DNA of 64,000 bases, from the NCBI GenBank assembly GCA_009760855.2, contig WPIO01000214.1, forward strand, positions 178,501 to 242,500, given 5' to 3'. Position 1 is the first letter of the stretch. Each line of letters opens with the position of its first letter. This stretch comes from Cristatella mucedo (taxonomy: Eukaryota; Bryozoa; Phylactolaemata; Cristatellidae). Both the position numbers and the translations under genes were made by a program. Shown here piece after piece: positions 33,300 through 45,455 of the stretch. A model generated the notes under the pieces. It saw nothing but the letters and a program-made list of their open reading frames with translations. It searched no databases and was not told where the DNA came from.

Positions 33300-33470
33300 T
33301 CAAAGCTGACTTAACCGCCTCGTTTATATAGTGGCTCAAGAGCCTTAACGACCATCACCATCGCTTGCAGTGGTCAACGTAATATCGCCCACTGGCAGGA
33401 CTCGAACCCACAACCTTGGTCGTGAAGAGTGAGCACCTGAGCACCTCCTGGGCTAAGACCTGTCCTATTG
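33300..33470 (-). mobile_element. SINE-B copy
   Basis: On the minus strand it has AGGTGCTCACTCTTCACGAC, GGTTGTGGGTTCGAGTCC, GGGCGATATTACGTTG, GCAAGCGATGGTGATGG and an end with GGCTCTTGAGCCACTATATA. Confidence 0.7.
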
Positions 33471-33472
33471 AA

Positions 33473-34602
33473 AGAGCGTACGCGGGGCTGCATGTCGTGG
33501 CGACGACGCCTGAGCACGGACGGCGTCGCCTGAGCTGGAAGTCGCAGGGTGGCGGCGGCGGTTCGAGAACGATCGTTCACGGGCATCCATGTATTGAGTC
33601 TCGCAGGCGCAGCGCTCCCTAGGACGGCGTGGGCGGCATCCGCCTAGTACCGTACCCGCCTAGTGCCGCGGCTGCGTCGACAGTTAGGCGGCTGCGCCGC
33701 CAGTGGCTCGCGTGGATAGATGGCCAAGCAATCACCGCAGAGCTGGCGGAACTGGCCGAGTCAGGAGGACTGACTCGGGAGGAGCATAGCACTGCGGCAG
33801 CTGTTAAGTGCAGCTGCCGCAGATGTGCCCGAATGTGGGGGCAGACCTGCGCGGATGTTGGCCCGACGCCGGCGGCCAGCAGGCGGAGCTTGTCGTTTCG
33901 TAGAGCGTGAGAAATGCTCCTGCGAGTTCCGCAGCGTAGGATCTGCGTTGCGAAAGCTTCTACCAGCTGCCGGCGGTTAATTTTCTGTCGCGACAGCAGC
34001 ATTTCAAAGAAAAACAATGGCTAACCTATTTTCTTAAAAGAGCGCCTGCGGACAAGATTAAGCTGTAATTGATGCACTAGTAGGTTCGCCAGAGAGGAAA
34101 AAGCCTCGGATGGATGGAGCGAATTCGAGAGCGAAGTCAGAGCGAGGCGGAGCGTTGTTCACCTCGCCGATCGACCTCAAGCTTCTCCAGGATGCGTGTG
34201 ATGTTGTTGATGATTGACGATGTCGATGTTGGTTTTTGAATTAAAAAACCAACCTGGCTGCTGCGTTCATCACCGTCTGTGCAGGCTTAGTCGTTGTGGT
34301 GGCGCTTGCAATCACTATTTCGAAATCCCAAGTATTGCTATTGTGTCGTGACCTTGCGTGCTAGATATTTCCCCGTCTCCGTACAGCTGTTGCAGTCGCC
34401 AGTATGTACTCTGCGGGTGATAGGCGGCGAGCGTGTCACGTGTTGCTGTTTTTGCAAGCGACTTTAGCTGAGTTATCTCCCCCTGCCCCCTTGTACACTG
34501 CCACTTTACAGGCACTGAGTTCTCTCTCGCCCACCAACCTCCGTACTCTGCCACTTTACAGACGACGATGACCTTTCCATAGCTTACATTAGCCGTGGCC
34601 TA
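33473..34602. other. Unassigned DNA
   Basis: It contains a 12-bp hairpin (33792-33822) and a 10-bp one (34228-34253, GTTGGTTTTT). Frames 33629-33910 (+) and 33619-34017 (-) overlap and are not recognised. Confidence 0.3.
33792..33822. repeat. 12-bp inverted repeat, 7-nt spacer
   Basis: CTGCGGCAGCTG at 33792-33803 is exactly inverted at 33811-33822. Confidence 0.9.
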
Positions 34603-34950
34603 ATGTCGACCTTCAGCGACGCCATGTACGACGCCATGTACGCCATAAAAGGCGAGAACGCTTCGCGGAGGCTGCGCTCACGAGGCTGCGATCGCGAGGC
34701 TGCGCTCACGATCGCGAGGCTCGCATCGACGTGCACTCGCTCGTCGACATCGGCAAGCCGACGATGTACGAGGGCGCGATGTATTCCTGCGCGACAGCGC
34801 CACTCAGAGCGCCAGCAGAGCAGAGTCGACCAGGGCAAGGAGGCCGCTCTGCCGCCGCCGCCTGGTCGCGGCCGCCTGGTCAACACGACCGGCGGCGGCG
34901 GCGACCTGCGAGAGGCGGTGCTCAGCAGCCTGCAGCGACTTTCGAACTGA
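34603..34950 (+). CDS. Hypothetical 115-aa frame
   Basis: It starts at an ATG (MSTFSDAMYDAMYAIKGENA) and ends LREAVLSSLQRLSN. The ends look protein-like, but the middle is Arg/Ser-rich and overlaps imperfect GAGGCTGCG repeats. An antisense frame of similar length covers the same DNA (34584-34886). No domain is recognised. Confidence 0.2.
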   Translation: MSTFSDAMYDAMYAIKGENASRRLRSRGCDREAALTIARLASTCTRSSTSASRRCTRARCIPARQRHSERQQSRVDQGKEAALPPPPGRGRLVNTTGGGGDLREAVLSSLQRLSN

Positions 34951-35364
34951 CTGGCTTCTTCTCCGCCTGACTTCGAACAGCGGTCCGTGGCCGTTCGAGA
35001 CTCCGCCGCAGACGCTGAGCGCGCTCAGCGGCTGCGGCGACCCTCGAGGTCCACAAACGGCTGAGTAGCGCTCTCGCGAGCCCTTCTTTCCGCCGTCCTT
35101 CACCCCGCCGGGCGGTCTCAATGGAGGAACGTCGAGCCGTCCGCTCGTCCCCGCCCCGTCCCCGTATTCCCCGTCCCCGCCCAGCGTAGCCGCAGCAGCG
35201 GGCAGTTGGGTCGGTTCGGTTGCCGCCGACATCGCCACTAACGTCGAGCTCGGGCCTTCGGACGCGTGCGCGCGAGAGCGCGGGCACCCGGGCCCATCTA
35301 TCGGGTCCTGACGAGCCCGGCCTGGGCAAGATCGCTCGCGTGCCACCGACCAATACGAAAAATA
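34951..35364. other. GC-rich unassigned DNA
   Basis: Minus frames 34804-35346 and 34922-35353 overlap and are not recognised. Confidence 0.3.
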
Positions 35365-35475
35365 ACTAAATACAATTCATTTGCATTGCACCCGACACAA
35401 AAACCCGATCTCAATTCCGGCCTCTTTACATCATCGTTTGGCCGCAGGTCTCGAGCCCACGACTCAGCCGTCAAA
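35365..35475 (-). mobile_element. Degenerate SINE-A fragment
   Basis: On the minus strand it has GAGTCGTGGGCTCGAGACC, a worn GAATTGAGATCGGG tail region and GCAATGCAAATGAATTGT, in the order of SINE-A. Confidence 0.5.
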
Positions 35476-38289
35476 AGTCGATCGATCGCCTCGCGAGCCC
35501 CCCCCCCCCCGGTCAGATCCGGCTCGAAACGCTGCGCCGCTGCCGTCGAAGACGCGAAGGCGTACGCCGGTCGAGCCTGTACGCTTGACTGACGCAGCCG
35601 GACAGCAGCAGCAGCAGCAGCAGCCGTCGAGCTATGCAGCGGCCGATCGGCCGTCGGAGGCAATCGCTCAACCTCGACACCGCCGACTTCGACGGATCGA
35701 ATCTGCCATTTTTTTTACGCGAGCCCACATCGAAAGCGTCAGCGCCGAACCGCGATGCTTCGGTCTCGGACGGTGCAGAGCTCGGAGGCGCCCTCTAGCG
35801 CGAGCCGCAAGGACTGAGCAGCGTCCCTGGCGGCGGTCCCCAGCGGCCGGCCGATCTCGCAGCACCGTCTGACCTCCGTGGCCGGTTCGTGGCGACCTCT
35901 CTCCGGCTTTCGAACCGCGCCGGCCGCCCGCGGCCGGCGCGGTTCGTGAGGACGGACGGCCGCGGGCTTCGGGTGGGTGGGAAATCACGAGCGGACGGTC
36001 CGACCGAGCCGGTCGGGGCAGAAGGTCGAGTTTGCGTTCGACAGATAGGCGGTCCCCCTGGCGACGAACGCGTCTAAATACGGCGAGAACCAGCGGCAGC
36101 TTCGCTAGAGCGGCGGCGCTGAGACCTTCGACGAAGAGGTCTCTGATGCGAAGCAGGCGGGCGCAGCAGGGGGGCTGGGGGGGGGGGCTCGGCGAAGTCT
36201 TTCGTTCAACGCCTCGCGGGAGCGGCTGCCCCTCGTGTGTCAAGACGCTCTCCGATGGTCGGGCACTCAGGTGTTAAGCTTCGCTCGCTGATGTGCTGAA
36301 CTGCCGGAGGGGGTGTGTTGGGTCCTGCTACCGGCTTTAGCTCGAATGAACCAGACAGACGTCGCCGTCTAGAGCTTAAGCAGCCCGCCAAAAGACCTTC
36401 GCTGCTGCATACGCGGCATGGAGCGAAGAGCACAGGAGCATCAATCACCAACTAGAGTCGCGTTGACGTGTGGACGCCGAGATCCACGCACGGCGACGCT
36501 GAACTGCAGGCGGTAGTATTGGCGGACGGGGGGGGGGCAGAGGAATCCGGTCTCGCCATTCGCTAGTCGCTGCCGCCACCCGCACAGCACGACAAGCGAA
36601 CGCTAGTGCAGCACGCCAGATTTAGGACGGCACGTGTCAACTCCCGCCCGCCCCCGCCAGCGCTCTGCCAGCCAGCACCTAGCAGCCGCGGCGCGACTGT
36701 CCTCCTGCTGCCATGGCGGCGAGCGGAGGACACCGCAGCAGCCGAACGTGAATAGCTCTGCACACACTGTCGAAGCCCCCCGAAGAGAAGGCATTCAGAC
36801 CTCTCGTTCTTTACTGTTTGCCAACTCTCGTCGGCGCCCCCTAAGCGGTCGCCGAAGCTGAAGGGTTTGCGAGTCTACCCGAACGGGCGTCGGCCTCCTG
36901 CTGCCGTCGGCTGGGTCGGCCCGGACACGCAATGACAGCCAGCGCAGCGGCGGTCGGAGCCCTATGCGTCGGGCTGCTGGCGTTCAGACAGAGACCGCGC
37001 CAACAGCGGCTGCCGGCTCTCTGCAGATCATTCCCAAGCGATCTCGAAGTCGACTTCTTGAATATGGCCGCAAAGGGGTTGTGAACGAGCATCTCCCGCT
37101 AATCTCTCTGCTTCTGCTTCCGCCCTCCCACCATCGGTGCGCTACCAGCTGATCGCGGCCCGCGGCTCGAGCTCCGAGGAGACGCCGGGACGCCGACCTC
37201 TGGGCCATATGACCTCTGACGCAGCAGCGCACGCCTCTTTTTCGCTTCCGGCCCGGCAGCTTCCGGTGCGCTGCTAAGCTCGCATCTCTCGCAGATTGCC
37301 GTCCATAGCTGAGCGTCGAACGGGCATTGCACTCGCCAGAGGCGGTGTGCGGCTTGTCGCTTCAGAATGCTTTCGCAGAGACTGCTATGCGGCGGCTTCG
37401 AATTCGACTTCAGCCAAGTCACGCTGCGGCTTCGGAATGGTGCGGCGGCGACCTTTCTGGAATGCCAAGCGCTGTACGCCAGCTTACACTAGCAGTCTTT
37501 TAAAGCCCCATGCAACCGTACCGCAATGGTGGACGCGCTGCTCCATTTACTCGCATCCTCAGGGGGCGACTTGAGGGTGAGTTTGAGGGAAGGTTACCTG
37601 TAACCTTGACTCTTCCGTTGTCGAGCCCGTTCGTCGAGCCGCCGCCGAACGCTGGCTTTGACCAATGTGTCTATGCCCTCGCTCGTTTGCAGCATGAATT
37701 GCAGCAGGCTGGAATCGCTCAAAAGCAGAAGCTTCCTTGCTTATGACTGTTGCATTAGTTATAGCGTTCGCCGACCGGATGATCTGTAGCAAACCATGCG
37801 CTCGATCCGCCGCCCTCGTCTCGACCTACCAGCTGACACGCCACCCGAGTTGACCATAGGCTGTTTGTAGGCCGTTTAGCGGCGGGAAGTACAGGGCAGT
37901 CCTTTTTAGTCGCTCGTGCGAGGGTGATTGCGAAACTACGCCTTCCTCAGCGAAGGTTTGTGAAGGGACGTCGACGACAAAAAACAACGACGACGGACGC
38001 TGCCCATACGCTATTCTTTACAACGGGCGACGGCTTCTCTCGTTCGCTGACGTCGAGCTCGATGTTCGATTTCAGCCTCACAGCAACCACTTCCGCTCTT
38101 GCTTCCGCCCTGAAGCACCCGTCGCTGCGCCAGTGCCTCGCCGAAGCGCTTCACAAACGCTGCGTGAACAGGCATCTGCCGTGCACCTCGGACGAATGGT
38201 GTCGAGTCCGATGGCTGCCTGGAGCGGTCGGCAATGTAGACCTCGGGAGATACACTCGTCCATCCAGTTTTTGATTGACGCTATACAAT
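35476..38289. other. GC-rich unassigned DNA
   Basis: It includes a (CAG)7 tract at 35606-35626, a 17-bp hairpin at 35911-35946, G-runs at 36177-36187 and 36529-36537, and a start-like GCCATGGCGGC at 36711-36721 (MAASGGHRSSRT then stop). Minus frames 36841-37092 and 37099-37422 are adjacent and not recognised; the second has the segment RLWRVQCPFDAQLWTAICER. No exon structure can be fixed. Confidence 0.3.
35911..35946. repeat. Perfect 17-bp inverted repeat, 2-nt spacer
   Basis: CGAACCGCGCCGGCCGC (35911-35927) is exactly inverted at 35930-35946. Confidence 0.95.
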
Positions 38290-38455
38290 GCAATACATAA
38301 AAGTATGATTCATTTGCATAGCGCCCTAAGAGAATAATCTAATAATAGAGAGACTTAATCTCTATTCGGGCGCTTCGCATCTGCCACGGGGCTCGAGCCC
38401 ACGACCTCGGCCGGACCTTGGTCGGGGTGAGCACCTTAACCAGTGAGACAAGCCA
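38290..38455 (-). mobile_element. SINE-A copy
   Basis: On the minus strand it has CTCACTGGTTAAGGTGCTCA, GTCGTGGGCTCGAGCCCC, AGCGCCCGAATAGAGATTAA and a tail with a short internal duplication of the AGAGATTA segment, then GGGCGCTATGCAAATGAATC. Confidence 0.8.
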
Positions 38456-39001
38456 GCGAAGCTATATCGATCGACTGTAGCTAAGGCGAAACCGGAATGT
38501 GTAAGAGACATGGTTAATATACAGACCACTGCCAAGCAAGCATACGGACCATGAAGCTCAATTGCGACTTAACGCTAAGTGTTCTGCTATTTCTTTCTAG
38601 ATACCGTATCGCAGAGTCCTTCCTCTCACTGACGTAACCGACTGAGTGACGCCACTGAGCCCAGCCCTTCAAACGTCGAGCCTGGCGATATTGAATGACA
38701 AACTAATTTAATTTGTAACGCTACAATTAAGCTGATCGTCTAGATCCTGTCACTATCCTAATATGAGAAGGAAGAATTGCAACATGACCACGGACATGGA
38801 CAAAATCAAGCCCGCGAAGATGGTCTAGCCTTGACCTTGCCAAAGGCAGCCAGCTGTAGACAAAGCTGAAGAGATATCTCGGCAGGCCGATTCGCCTTTT
38901 TAGGTCGGTACGAGGAGGCCACGCCCAAATTGGCGGCTCCCTGAGCATTCGAGTGTGAATGATGCTTTTTGTCATGACAGCCACGCTGTCACTGCACTCA
39001 C
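38456..39001. other. Unassigned DNA
   Basis: Only short unsupported frames. Confidence 0.3.
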
Positions 39002-39421
39002 CGTAGGGCGCAGGTGGACAGACGCGCGGTTGGCTTCGGCATGCACCCAGCGGCTCTACGCTCGGCCTCACGCTGCAGCTGCAGCTGCTGACTCCTCCGG
39101 TGCTGCTGATGCTGCTGCTGGCACATTCGGTTAAGCTGGCTCATGGAGTTGAGCAACTCGGAGGTGCAGCTTGACGCCGCTCTCCAGCTGAGCCTCGCTC
39201 TCGATCTGAACCTCGCTCTCACTCTGCGACTCGCGCTGGAATTTCCAGCGCACGTCGGTCTTCGTTGAGAAACCTCCTTCGAGCGGGGATTGGCATTCTG
39301 CACGAGAGCGAGCTCGGCGGAGCGGACGCGGGAGCGACGGCCGGCGCGTGGCCGAAGCGGGGTTCTCGCGAGGAACTTTCGCCCGGTCTCCATTCGGTCC
39401 CCAGTCGAAGGCGTCGGCCAT
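39002..39421 (-). CDS. Candidate coding exon with Gln-rich coil
   Basis: On the minus strand an ATG at 39421 (MADAFDWGPNGDRAKVPREN) opens a 96-codon frame with the acidic coil-like stretch ESQSESEVQIESEAQLES. The next frame then reads ELLNSMSQLNRMCQQQHQQH and RRSQQLQLQREAERRA, up to a donor CTACG|GTGAGTG at 39001. Both pieces look like natural coiled-coil protein, but they are in different frames. Either a one-base sequence error, an undetected splice or chance could explain it. No family is recognised. Confidence 0.25.
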
Positions 39422-40929
39422 GTACCCGTTACGGAACGCAGCCGCCCGTACAACCGATGCAATGCGAAAGTTGGAGCGGGGGGGGGGGGGCTTCTGATGT
39501 TTCGATGTTGTTGATATATTGTGTGCGATTCGACGTCGGATGAGCGTTCGGCCGGAAATTTCTGGGCGATGGGAATGGAATGGAATGCACTGGGAATGGA
39601 GCGTTCGGTACGTCTCGGACGAGCGAGCCAGCCGGCGGAGCGAGCGAGCCAGCCAGCTAGAGCCAACGGCACGCCTTGCTTGGGGCTGTGTTTCGACGCT
39701 ATTCAACGATTCGATTGAGAGAGGACAAGTCTGACGGATTTCGTCCACGGCTGAGAGGCTCAATCCAGGCTGACCGCTCGCTACGTCAACGAAGCCTTTA
39801 TCTTCTTTATAGTTGGCTGCCGCACGAGAGCTTAGGTGAGCGATCCGGGGTAAAAAGCCGGCCGGCCAGCCGTCATTTGTCGAGGTGTCACCGCGGCCGA
39901 CTTAGCAAAAGAAGGACCGCGCGGATTGCACCGATGAGGCAAATGCTGCAACGGACGGGTGTATTTATGAGCTTCTCTTTATAAAATGTCGTCAGATCTG
40001 TGGGTGACGACAGTCAGTCGGTAGAGAGTTGCAGGTCGGAAGCGAAGTCACTCGGTGTCGCAGGATTCGAGGTTGTTTAGAGGCCCAGCTTAACGACCAG
40101 AGGCAGAACAAAGCTCCGGGGAGAAGCCAGAAGTAGGAGTATTTCAGACGGACAAGACGGAGCAAGAGAAACAGTGAAACTAAAAATGAGTGATGGACTG
40201 CCACTGAGCTGCTCGCCTGCATCAGTACGCATCTAACCATCGCAGTGGCAGAGCCGCTGCCATGATTTTTCATCTAGGGGGCAAGGCCTGCAAAAATTGT
40301 ATATATAGGGCTACAAGAACCACGAGATGTTTAAGTACGGGCCGAGATCTGAAATCACTGAACGATTATAGTAAAAATTGTAGTGCTTAAGCGACACGAG
40401 CTCGGCGGTCGCTCATCGAGTGGAATTTAAACGTAATTTCTTCGTTAGTGACGGCTGCGGTGTGTAACGAGCGTAGGAATAGGGCACATGCTGCCCCTGC
40501 TGTAGAGGGGGCGGAGAGAGACAAATTCCCTCTTACTGCCGCAGGCTGGCTTTTCTCGCCACGTTAGAGTAATGGCGATTCCATTCGAAACCTCGACCAT
40601 TCAAAACTCCATTCAATAGCACGATGAGCCGAGCCGGCGTCGTTTCGCAACGAGACGCTATTTCGCTTCGCCTATTATCTGAGGCCTCCTGATCTGAGCG
40701 GCTTTCGGGCGCATCTTCTCGACAACTACATCGCCGGCTCGGCGAAGCGAGGCGAGAAGGTCGGCGAAGCGAGGCGGTCGGATGTCGAACTGCTGGAGTT
40801 ACCTCCCAAGCATCGACAAGCGAACTGCATCACGCGGAGCGGCTCGAGCTCAGCTGATTCTCGGTCGTCAGAGATCGCAGGATCGTGTCAGCTGCGAGCA
40901 GCCAACGAAGACCCACCTCACTGCACAGT
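39422..40929. other. Unassigned DNA
   Basis: It has a G-run at 39478-39490 and short repeats such as GGCGAAGCGAGGCG at 40741-40774. Frames are short. Confidence 0.3.
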
Positions 40930-41100
40930 GAGACTCGGAAACTGGAAAGCTTAATGCTCGAAATTTAAGTGTCCTCTTCTCAAGTGACTTCATACTAGAT
41001 GACCACAGTCAAGTCTCCCTAATTTCAGCTACAAAGCAGTGCTCAAATTTGGGCTTGATATCGCTGCTACCAGCAAAGCACATAGCTGAGCTGAGTCTCG
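40930..41100 (+). mobile_element. LINE-A ORF2 fragment
   Basis: Codons read ARNLSVLFSSDFILDDHSQV and ATKQCSNLGL, parallel to ARNIGVIFQSDLSLDDHISS and LHNSAKIWACL of the copy at 48.2 kb. Confidence 0.65.
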
Positions 41101-42150
41101 AATGGCAGCAGGACTGCTGAGGAGCTGTTGATTTGCGAATGGCCCTGCACAGTTTTCCAGCAGTGGCGGTAGCCGATAAGCTGCCCATGGGCGATCGTTG
41201 CTCGGCGATCGTCATTTCGACTTCGAGTCCGGGCAAGCCCAGACAAGCCCGGGCAAACCCGGACAATAGCTGCTAAGTCGCTGTCGTCGATAGGGTGCGA
41301 CTGCGTGACCGCATGTGCACAGATCACGAGCTGGGCATGCCCGATGAGCTGCACGCCATGGATGCAGCACGTCCTGGTTCTCTAACATCAGGCCATTTTT
41401 ATCCTCATATATAATATAGGAGAACACATATTTGGCTCCACATCCGGATTAGTACTCAGCATGTGGACTGACTACCAGGTCGATCCAGTCGGTTACGGGA
41501 ACCATCGCACTATTATTTGAATGCGTGGACTGCTTTCGGCGATTAAACGTCTTTGTAGTCGACCGCACCGCTTCGGCTGTTGCACATCAAGTTTTCGGAC
41601 ATTCGGACATCCTGCATCTGCAGCTGAGGCAATAGCAACCTGTGCAGCTACCAAGCCCAGCTATCCCACTAATCCCACCTATACTGGGTTCGATGCAAGA
41701 CGCCGTGGACTGCATAGTCTGTAACCGCCTTCAATGTCTTAGATAGTAGAAAGTACGAGGCACTGAGCAGCTACAAACTTGGCATGGCATTTTTCCGACC
41801 TTAGCCCCCAACTAATATCGGCTGCTTCCGTTATCATCCGTCATTATTTTTCCGTCATCGGCAAGACCCGCCAGTAGCTGCTTTTGACCATCGGACCATT
41901 ATCTGGTGGGGAGTTAATGTCTGACCACCTTCTTACCCTTCCTATCGACGACCGCTGATACGACATCGCCATGCTAGTAAGAGCCCGAAGTGCTAAATTA
42001 TCACTGTATCATTGAGGGACGGGAGAAATTTACAGTCTTAGTTTGTACGCTGCATACGACCTTTAATTGTTACTGCAAAGTGTGTCTTTTGGTCTATCTC
42101 TCGTCTCTCTTCTCTCATCTCCACGCCTTTCTGCTCTCTTTCCAACTGTA

Positions 42151-42154
<4 letters not shown>
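41101..42154. other. Unassigned DNA
   Basis: Short frames only. It contains CCCGGGCAAACCCGG-like small repeats at 41225-41265. Confidence 0.3.
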
Positions 42155-42247
<93 letters not shown>

Positions 42248-42416
42248 CACCTGATTCACGACCCAGGTCGCGGGTTCTAGTTCTCTGTCTCTCACTGTCT
42301 CTCTCTCTCGCTCTGTCTGTCTGTCTCTCTCTGTCTCTCTTTGTCTCTCGCTCTGTCTCTCTCTCTCTCTCTTCTGTGTCTCTGTCTCTGTCTCTCTGTC
42401 TGCCCCTGTCTGTCTT

Positions 42417-42447
<31 letters not shown>

Positions 42448-42493
42448 GTCTGTCTGTCTGTCTGTCTCTCTCTTTCTCTCTCTCCCTGTCTCG

Positions 42494-42590
<97 letters not shown>

Positions 42591-42612
42591 GCTATCTCTC
42601 TCTCTCTCTCGA
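42155..42612. repeat. Compound CT/AT/GT microsatellite
   Basis: (CT)n 42155-42183, (AT)n 42183-42205 and (GT)n 42205-42247, then after 40 unique bases a CT/CTGT-rich block to 42612 with pure (CT)n at about 42505-42583. Confidence 0.95.
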
Positions 42613-42749
42613 GGATGCACGAGCTTTCTTTCCCTTTATTCCGTATTCCGACGTACTTCCGCAATTCTCGTGTCAAGCTGAGAATCCCGATGCAATACAT
42701 GATAGCCAGCACGAGTTGAGGTTGCAACGCACTGTATCTTTAGCTATTA

Positions 42750-42862
<113 letters not shown>

Positions 42863-42863
42863 A

Positions 42864-43178
42864 CTACGGTGCTGGCCTATTCCAGCCTCCCACCAGCACG
42901 GCGTCCTGAAAAGCTGCTGTTCTGACGTAGAAATTTCGATCTTCAGCGCCGCCGACGATTCGCTCCAGCAGCGATGTCCTTTCAGCATGGCGCTGGCCGT
43001 GAGCCACGAACACCAGCCTGACCGGTCGTGGAGCGAAGCCGTTGGTGCAATCTAATCTCTCATTATCACCACCTGATCGAGAGCAAGCTGTAAAGTCCTC
43101 CGGTTTGGCGGCTAGGCGAGTACAGGCGGTTTCCAGGAAGCCAAAGAGATAGCGACAAGAGCAGCTTGTGCTGTGCAT
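42864..43178 (-). CDS. Hypothetical 104-aa frame
   Basis: The ATG-initiated minus frame has balanced amino-acid use, unlike most frames here. It contains [20 protein letters not shown] and [20 protein letters not shown]. Acceptor-like CTTTACAG and CTCGCCTAG occur inside, so only part may be an exon. The VFVAHGQR segment faintly recalls histidine-phosphatase RHG motifs, but the key Arg is absent, so no family is assigned. It ends close to a (CT)n tract. Confidence 0.3.
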   Translation of the reverse strand: MHSTSCSCRYLFGFLETACTRLAAKPEDFTACSRSGGDNERLDCTNGFAPRPVRLVFVAHGQRHAERTSLLERIVGGAEDRNFYVRTAAFQDAVLVGGWNRPAP

Positions 43179-43317
43179 CTCGTCCTTCGGCCTTGGGCTG
43201 GCTCAGCACGAAGCAAGTTCAACTGTGGGCACTCTTGCCCGTGTAGCTTTGTCAATCTCACGTAATATATAGCCAGGATTAAGCCTCAGAAGGAACCAAA
43301 TCTCGACCATTCGATAA

Positions 43318-43808
43318 GTGATAATAATATTAATAAATGTGAATGGAGCCATCAAAGAAATCAATCTTTCAATGCGCTTTGATTACGTAAGCTGTAGAAG
43401 AAGCACGGTCAAATGATTAGTAGTAGCATCCAAATATCAACAAGCATACTATTGTTAAAGGTAACGTGCTCAGTGTCAACTTGCAAATATGGTCGCTGTT
43501 AGTGTGCACAGTAAACGCATAAAGGACAGCTCACAAGGACCCACCAAATGCCACGAGAAACAGGTGCGTTTTAAGCTCTTTTAAATGTCGTCGTCAGGGG
43601 ATGTCGTGACTGTCAGTCGGGAGTGAGTTCCAGGCTTTGGGAGCATACGTACTAAAGGCACCGTCTCCAAAGAATTTGAGGTTCGTCCGAAGTATAGCTA
43701 AATGGTTTGAGTCAGAAAGCCGGAGGGTGGCCAGATGCCTGGCCTGGTTGCTGAGCAGTTCCGCTAGGCAGGCTGGAGCGACTGATGATGAATGGACCTA
43801 AAAAGTGA
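43318..43808 (-). mobile_element. LINE-A 3' portion
   Basis: The minus strand encodes FRSIHHQSLQPAYLAELL-like, NLKFFGDGAFSTYAPKAWNS and LKELKTHLF, then a UTR and the CAAAGCGCATTGAAAGATTG tail. Confidence 0.7.
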
Positions 43809-43978
43809 GCTGAATGGTAGCTCTGCCCGGGTTGGTCGATCGTATTGAGAAGGGAGGCTGAAGCGACTCCCCGAGCGGCTCGCTACGGCTACGGCGAGTC
43901 TATTTCGGGTTGGTCCAAAAGGAGGGGGTGGCATGGCCTGCTGGCTGTCACCGCGTTGTCTCTACATCGCCACGGCAC
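43809..43978. repeat. 170-bp direct duplication, copy 1
   Basis: It begins GCTGAATGGTAGCTCTGCCC and ends CATCGCCACGGCAC. It matches 44282-44451 at all but about three positions. Confidence 0.92.
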
Positions 43979-44155
43979 AGGGCACGAGGACGAATCGAGC
44001 GGGGTCGGGCAGCAGGGAGCCGTCCGACAGGTGCCCCTTGAAGCATGCGCAGGGGCAACGTGCAAGCAAGTGCATCATGCCTCGTGCCCTGTCCCTGGGT
44101 CTCTGCTCGCACGACTCTCACCGCCAGCCCTGCTCTAAATCCCTGGCCTCTGTCG

Positions 44156-44190
44156 ATACTCGAGCGCCTCCTGCTCGATGGCGCTCGAGT
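44156..44190. repeat. 12-bp inverted repeat, 11-nt spacer
   Basis: TACTCGAGCGCC (44156-44167) is exactly inverted at 44179-44190. Confidence 0.9.
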
Positions 44191-44281
44191 AGCTGAGCCT
44201 AGCCACGGCGGAATACGAGGAAGGCTGAACAGGAGGGCGCCGAATCCTCCTAAATCCCGAATCCTTCCTCCTAAGGAGGGT

Positions 44282-44451
44282 GCTGAATGGTAACTCTGCC
44301 CGGGTTGGTCGATCGTATTGAGAAGGGAGGCTGAAGCGACTCCCCGAGCGGCTCGCTACAACTACGGCGAGTCTATTTCGGGTTGGTCCAAAAGGAGGGG
44401 GTGGCATGGCCTGCTGGCTGTCACCGCGTTGTCTCTACATCGCCACGGCAC
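44282..44451. repeat. 170-bp direct duplication, copy 2
   Basis: Near-identical to 43809-43978, separated by 303 bp. The substitutions are G to A-type. Confidence 0.92.
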
Positions 44452-45289
44452 GTAACCGTTCGCAGGTTCTGTTCTTGCGCAGCTCTCCCGAACCGGTCAT
44501 CGCCTTGGCAACGAGCTGCCTTAATCAGCTGCAGACGTGTCGCTACCTAGCGTAGGCCGAACAGGAAACGAGCAGCAGGCCTGTCTGCCGCTCGCGGGAT
44601 CAACTCGAGCTGGCGCAGCGTTTTTTCGCCAGCTCAAGTTGGATGGTGCTAATTTTGGCTGCAGGACACGCTAGATTTAAAGAGAAGAGAGTTCGGTAAA
44701 GAAGAGTGCACTCACAAAAAGAATGGCGTGAGGTCGTGGCCATCCATGCCTTGCCGCCCGGGCTCATGCTTAATACATAATGCCTGACGCACTGTTTAGC
44801 AAGGTGAGGCGAAATACTGCGACACTAATTCCCATGGCAGCAACCGCCATGTCGATATTAGGTCTCGAAGTGGCAACCGGGGGATTCTCGAGCACACCAT
44901 CGAATGTTCTCTAGGTGTGCTCGAGCTGGCAGTAGTCACCGATTCTGAGAGCAGCATGGCAGCGATAGAACGGCAGATTGAGCTTTGGATGTTTTTGCAA
45001 TTCCTATGTGAGTGGCAGTGCCCATTGGCTGCATTTTTGGCTGACCCAAGTTTGGAGATACAGCAGAAGTAGTAGCGGTAGCCATTGTTGTAACTCTACA
45101 GCCCATTTTCGTCGGAGAAACAGTTCTATTTTGAGTTACATAGCAAGCCAATTCAGTAGCTGTTGCTGCTTGTCCGGCATTTTTTGTTTAAGACAACGAT
45201 TCCGCTACAAAACCTGCTGCTCGTGGTCAAATAATTAGATCGCTGTCAGAAAGCATAAAATATTTGCAATGACAAGACTATGGCAATAG
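44452..45289. other. Unassigned DNA with two hairpins
   Basis: Hairpins lie at 44601-44641 (14 of 15 bp paired) and 44887-44925 (12 bp perfect). Overlapping frames at 44936-45238 are not recognised. Confidence 0.4.
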
Positions 45290-45455
45290 TGAACAAATTT
45301 AATTCCTATAGCGCCCTAAGAGAACTTAATCTCTATTTAGGCTTAATCTTCACACATCGCCTTTAATCTTAACACACGCCTCGGGGCTCAAGCCCACGAC
45401 CTCAGCCAGACCGTGATGGTCGGGGCGAGCACTTTAACCACTGGACCAAACCAGC
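45290..45455 (-). mobile_element. SINE-A copy
   Basis: On the minus strand it has GCTGGTTTGGTCCAGTGG, TCGTGGGCTTGAGCCCC and the tail GAGATTAAGTTCTC, TAGGGCGCTATAGGAA. A TTAATCTT-containing stretch of about 30 bp is duplicated inside it. Confidence 0.8.
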
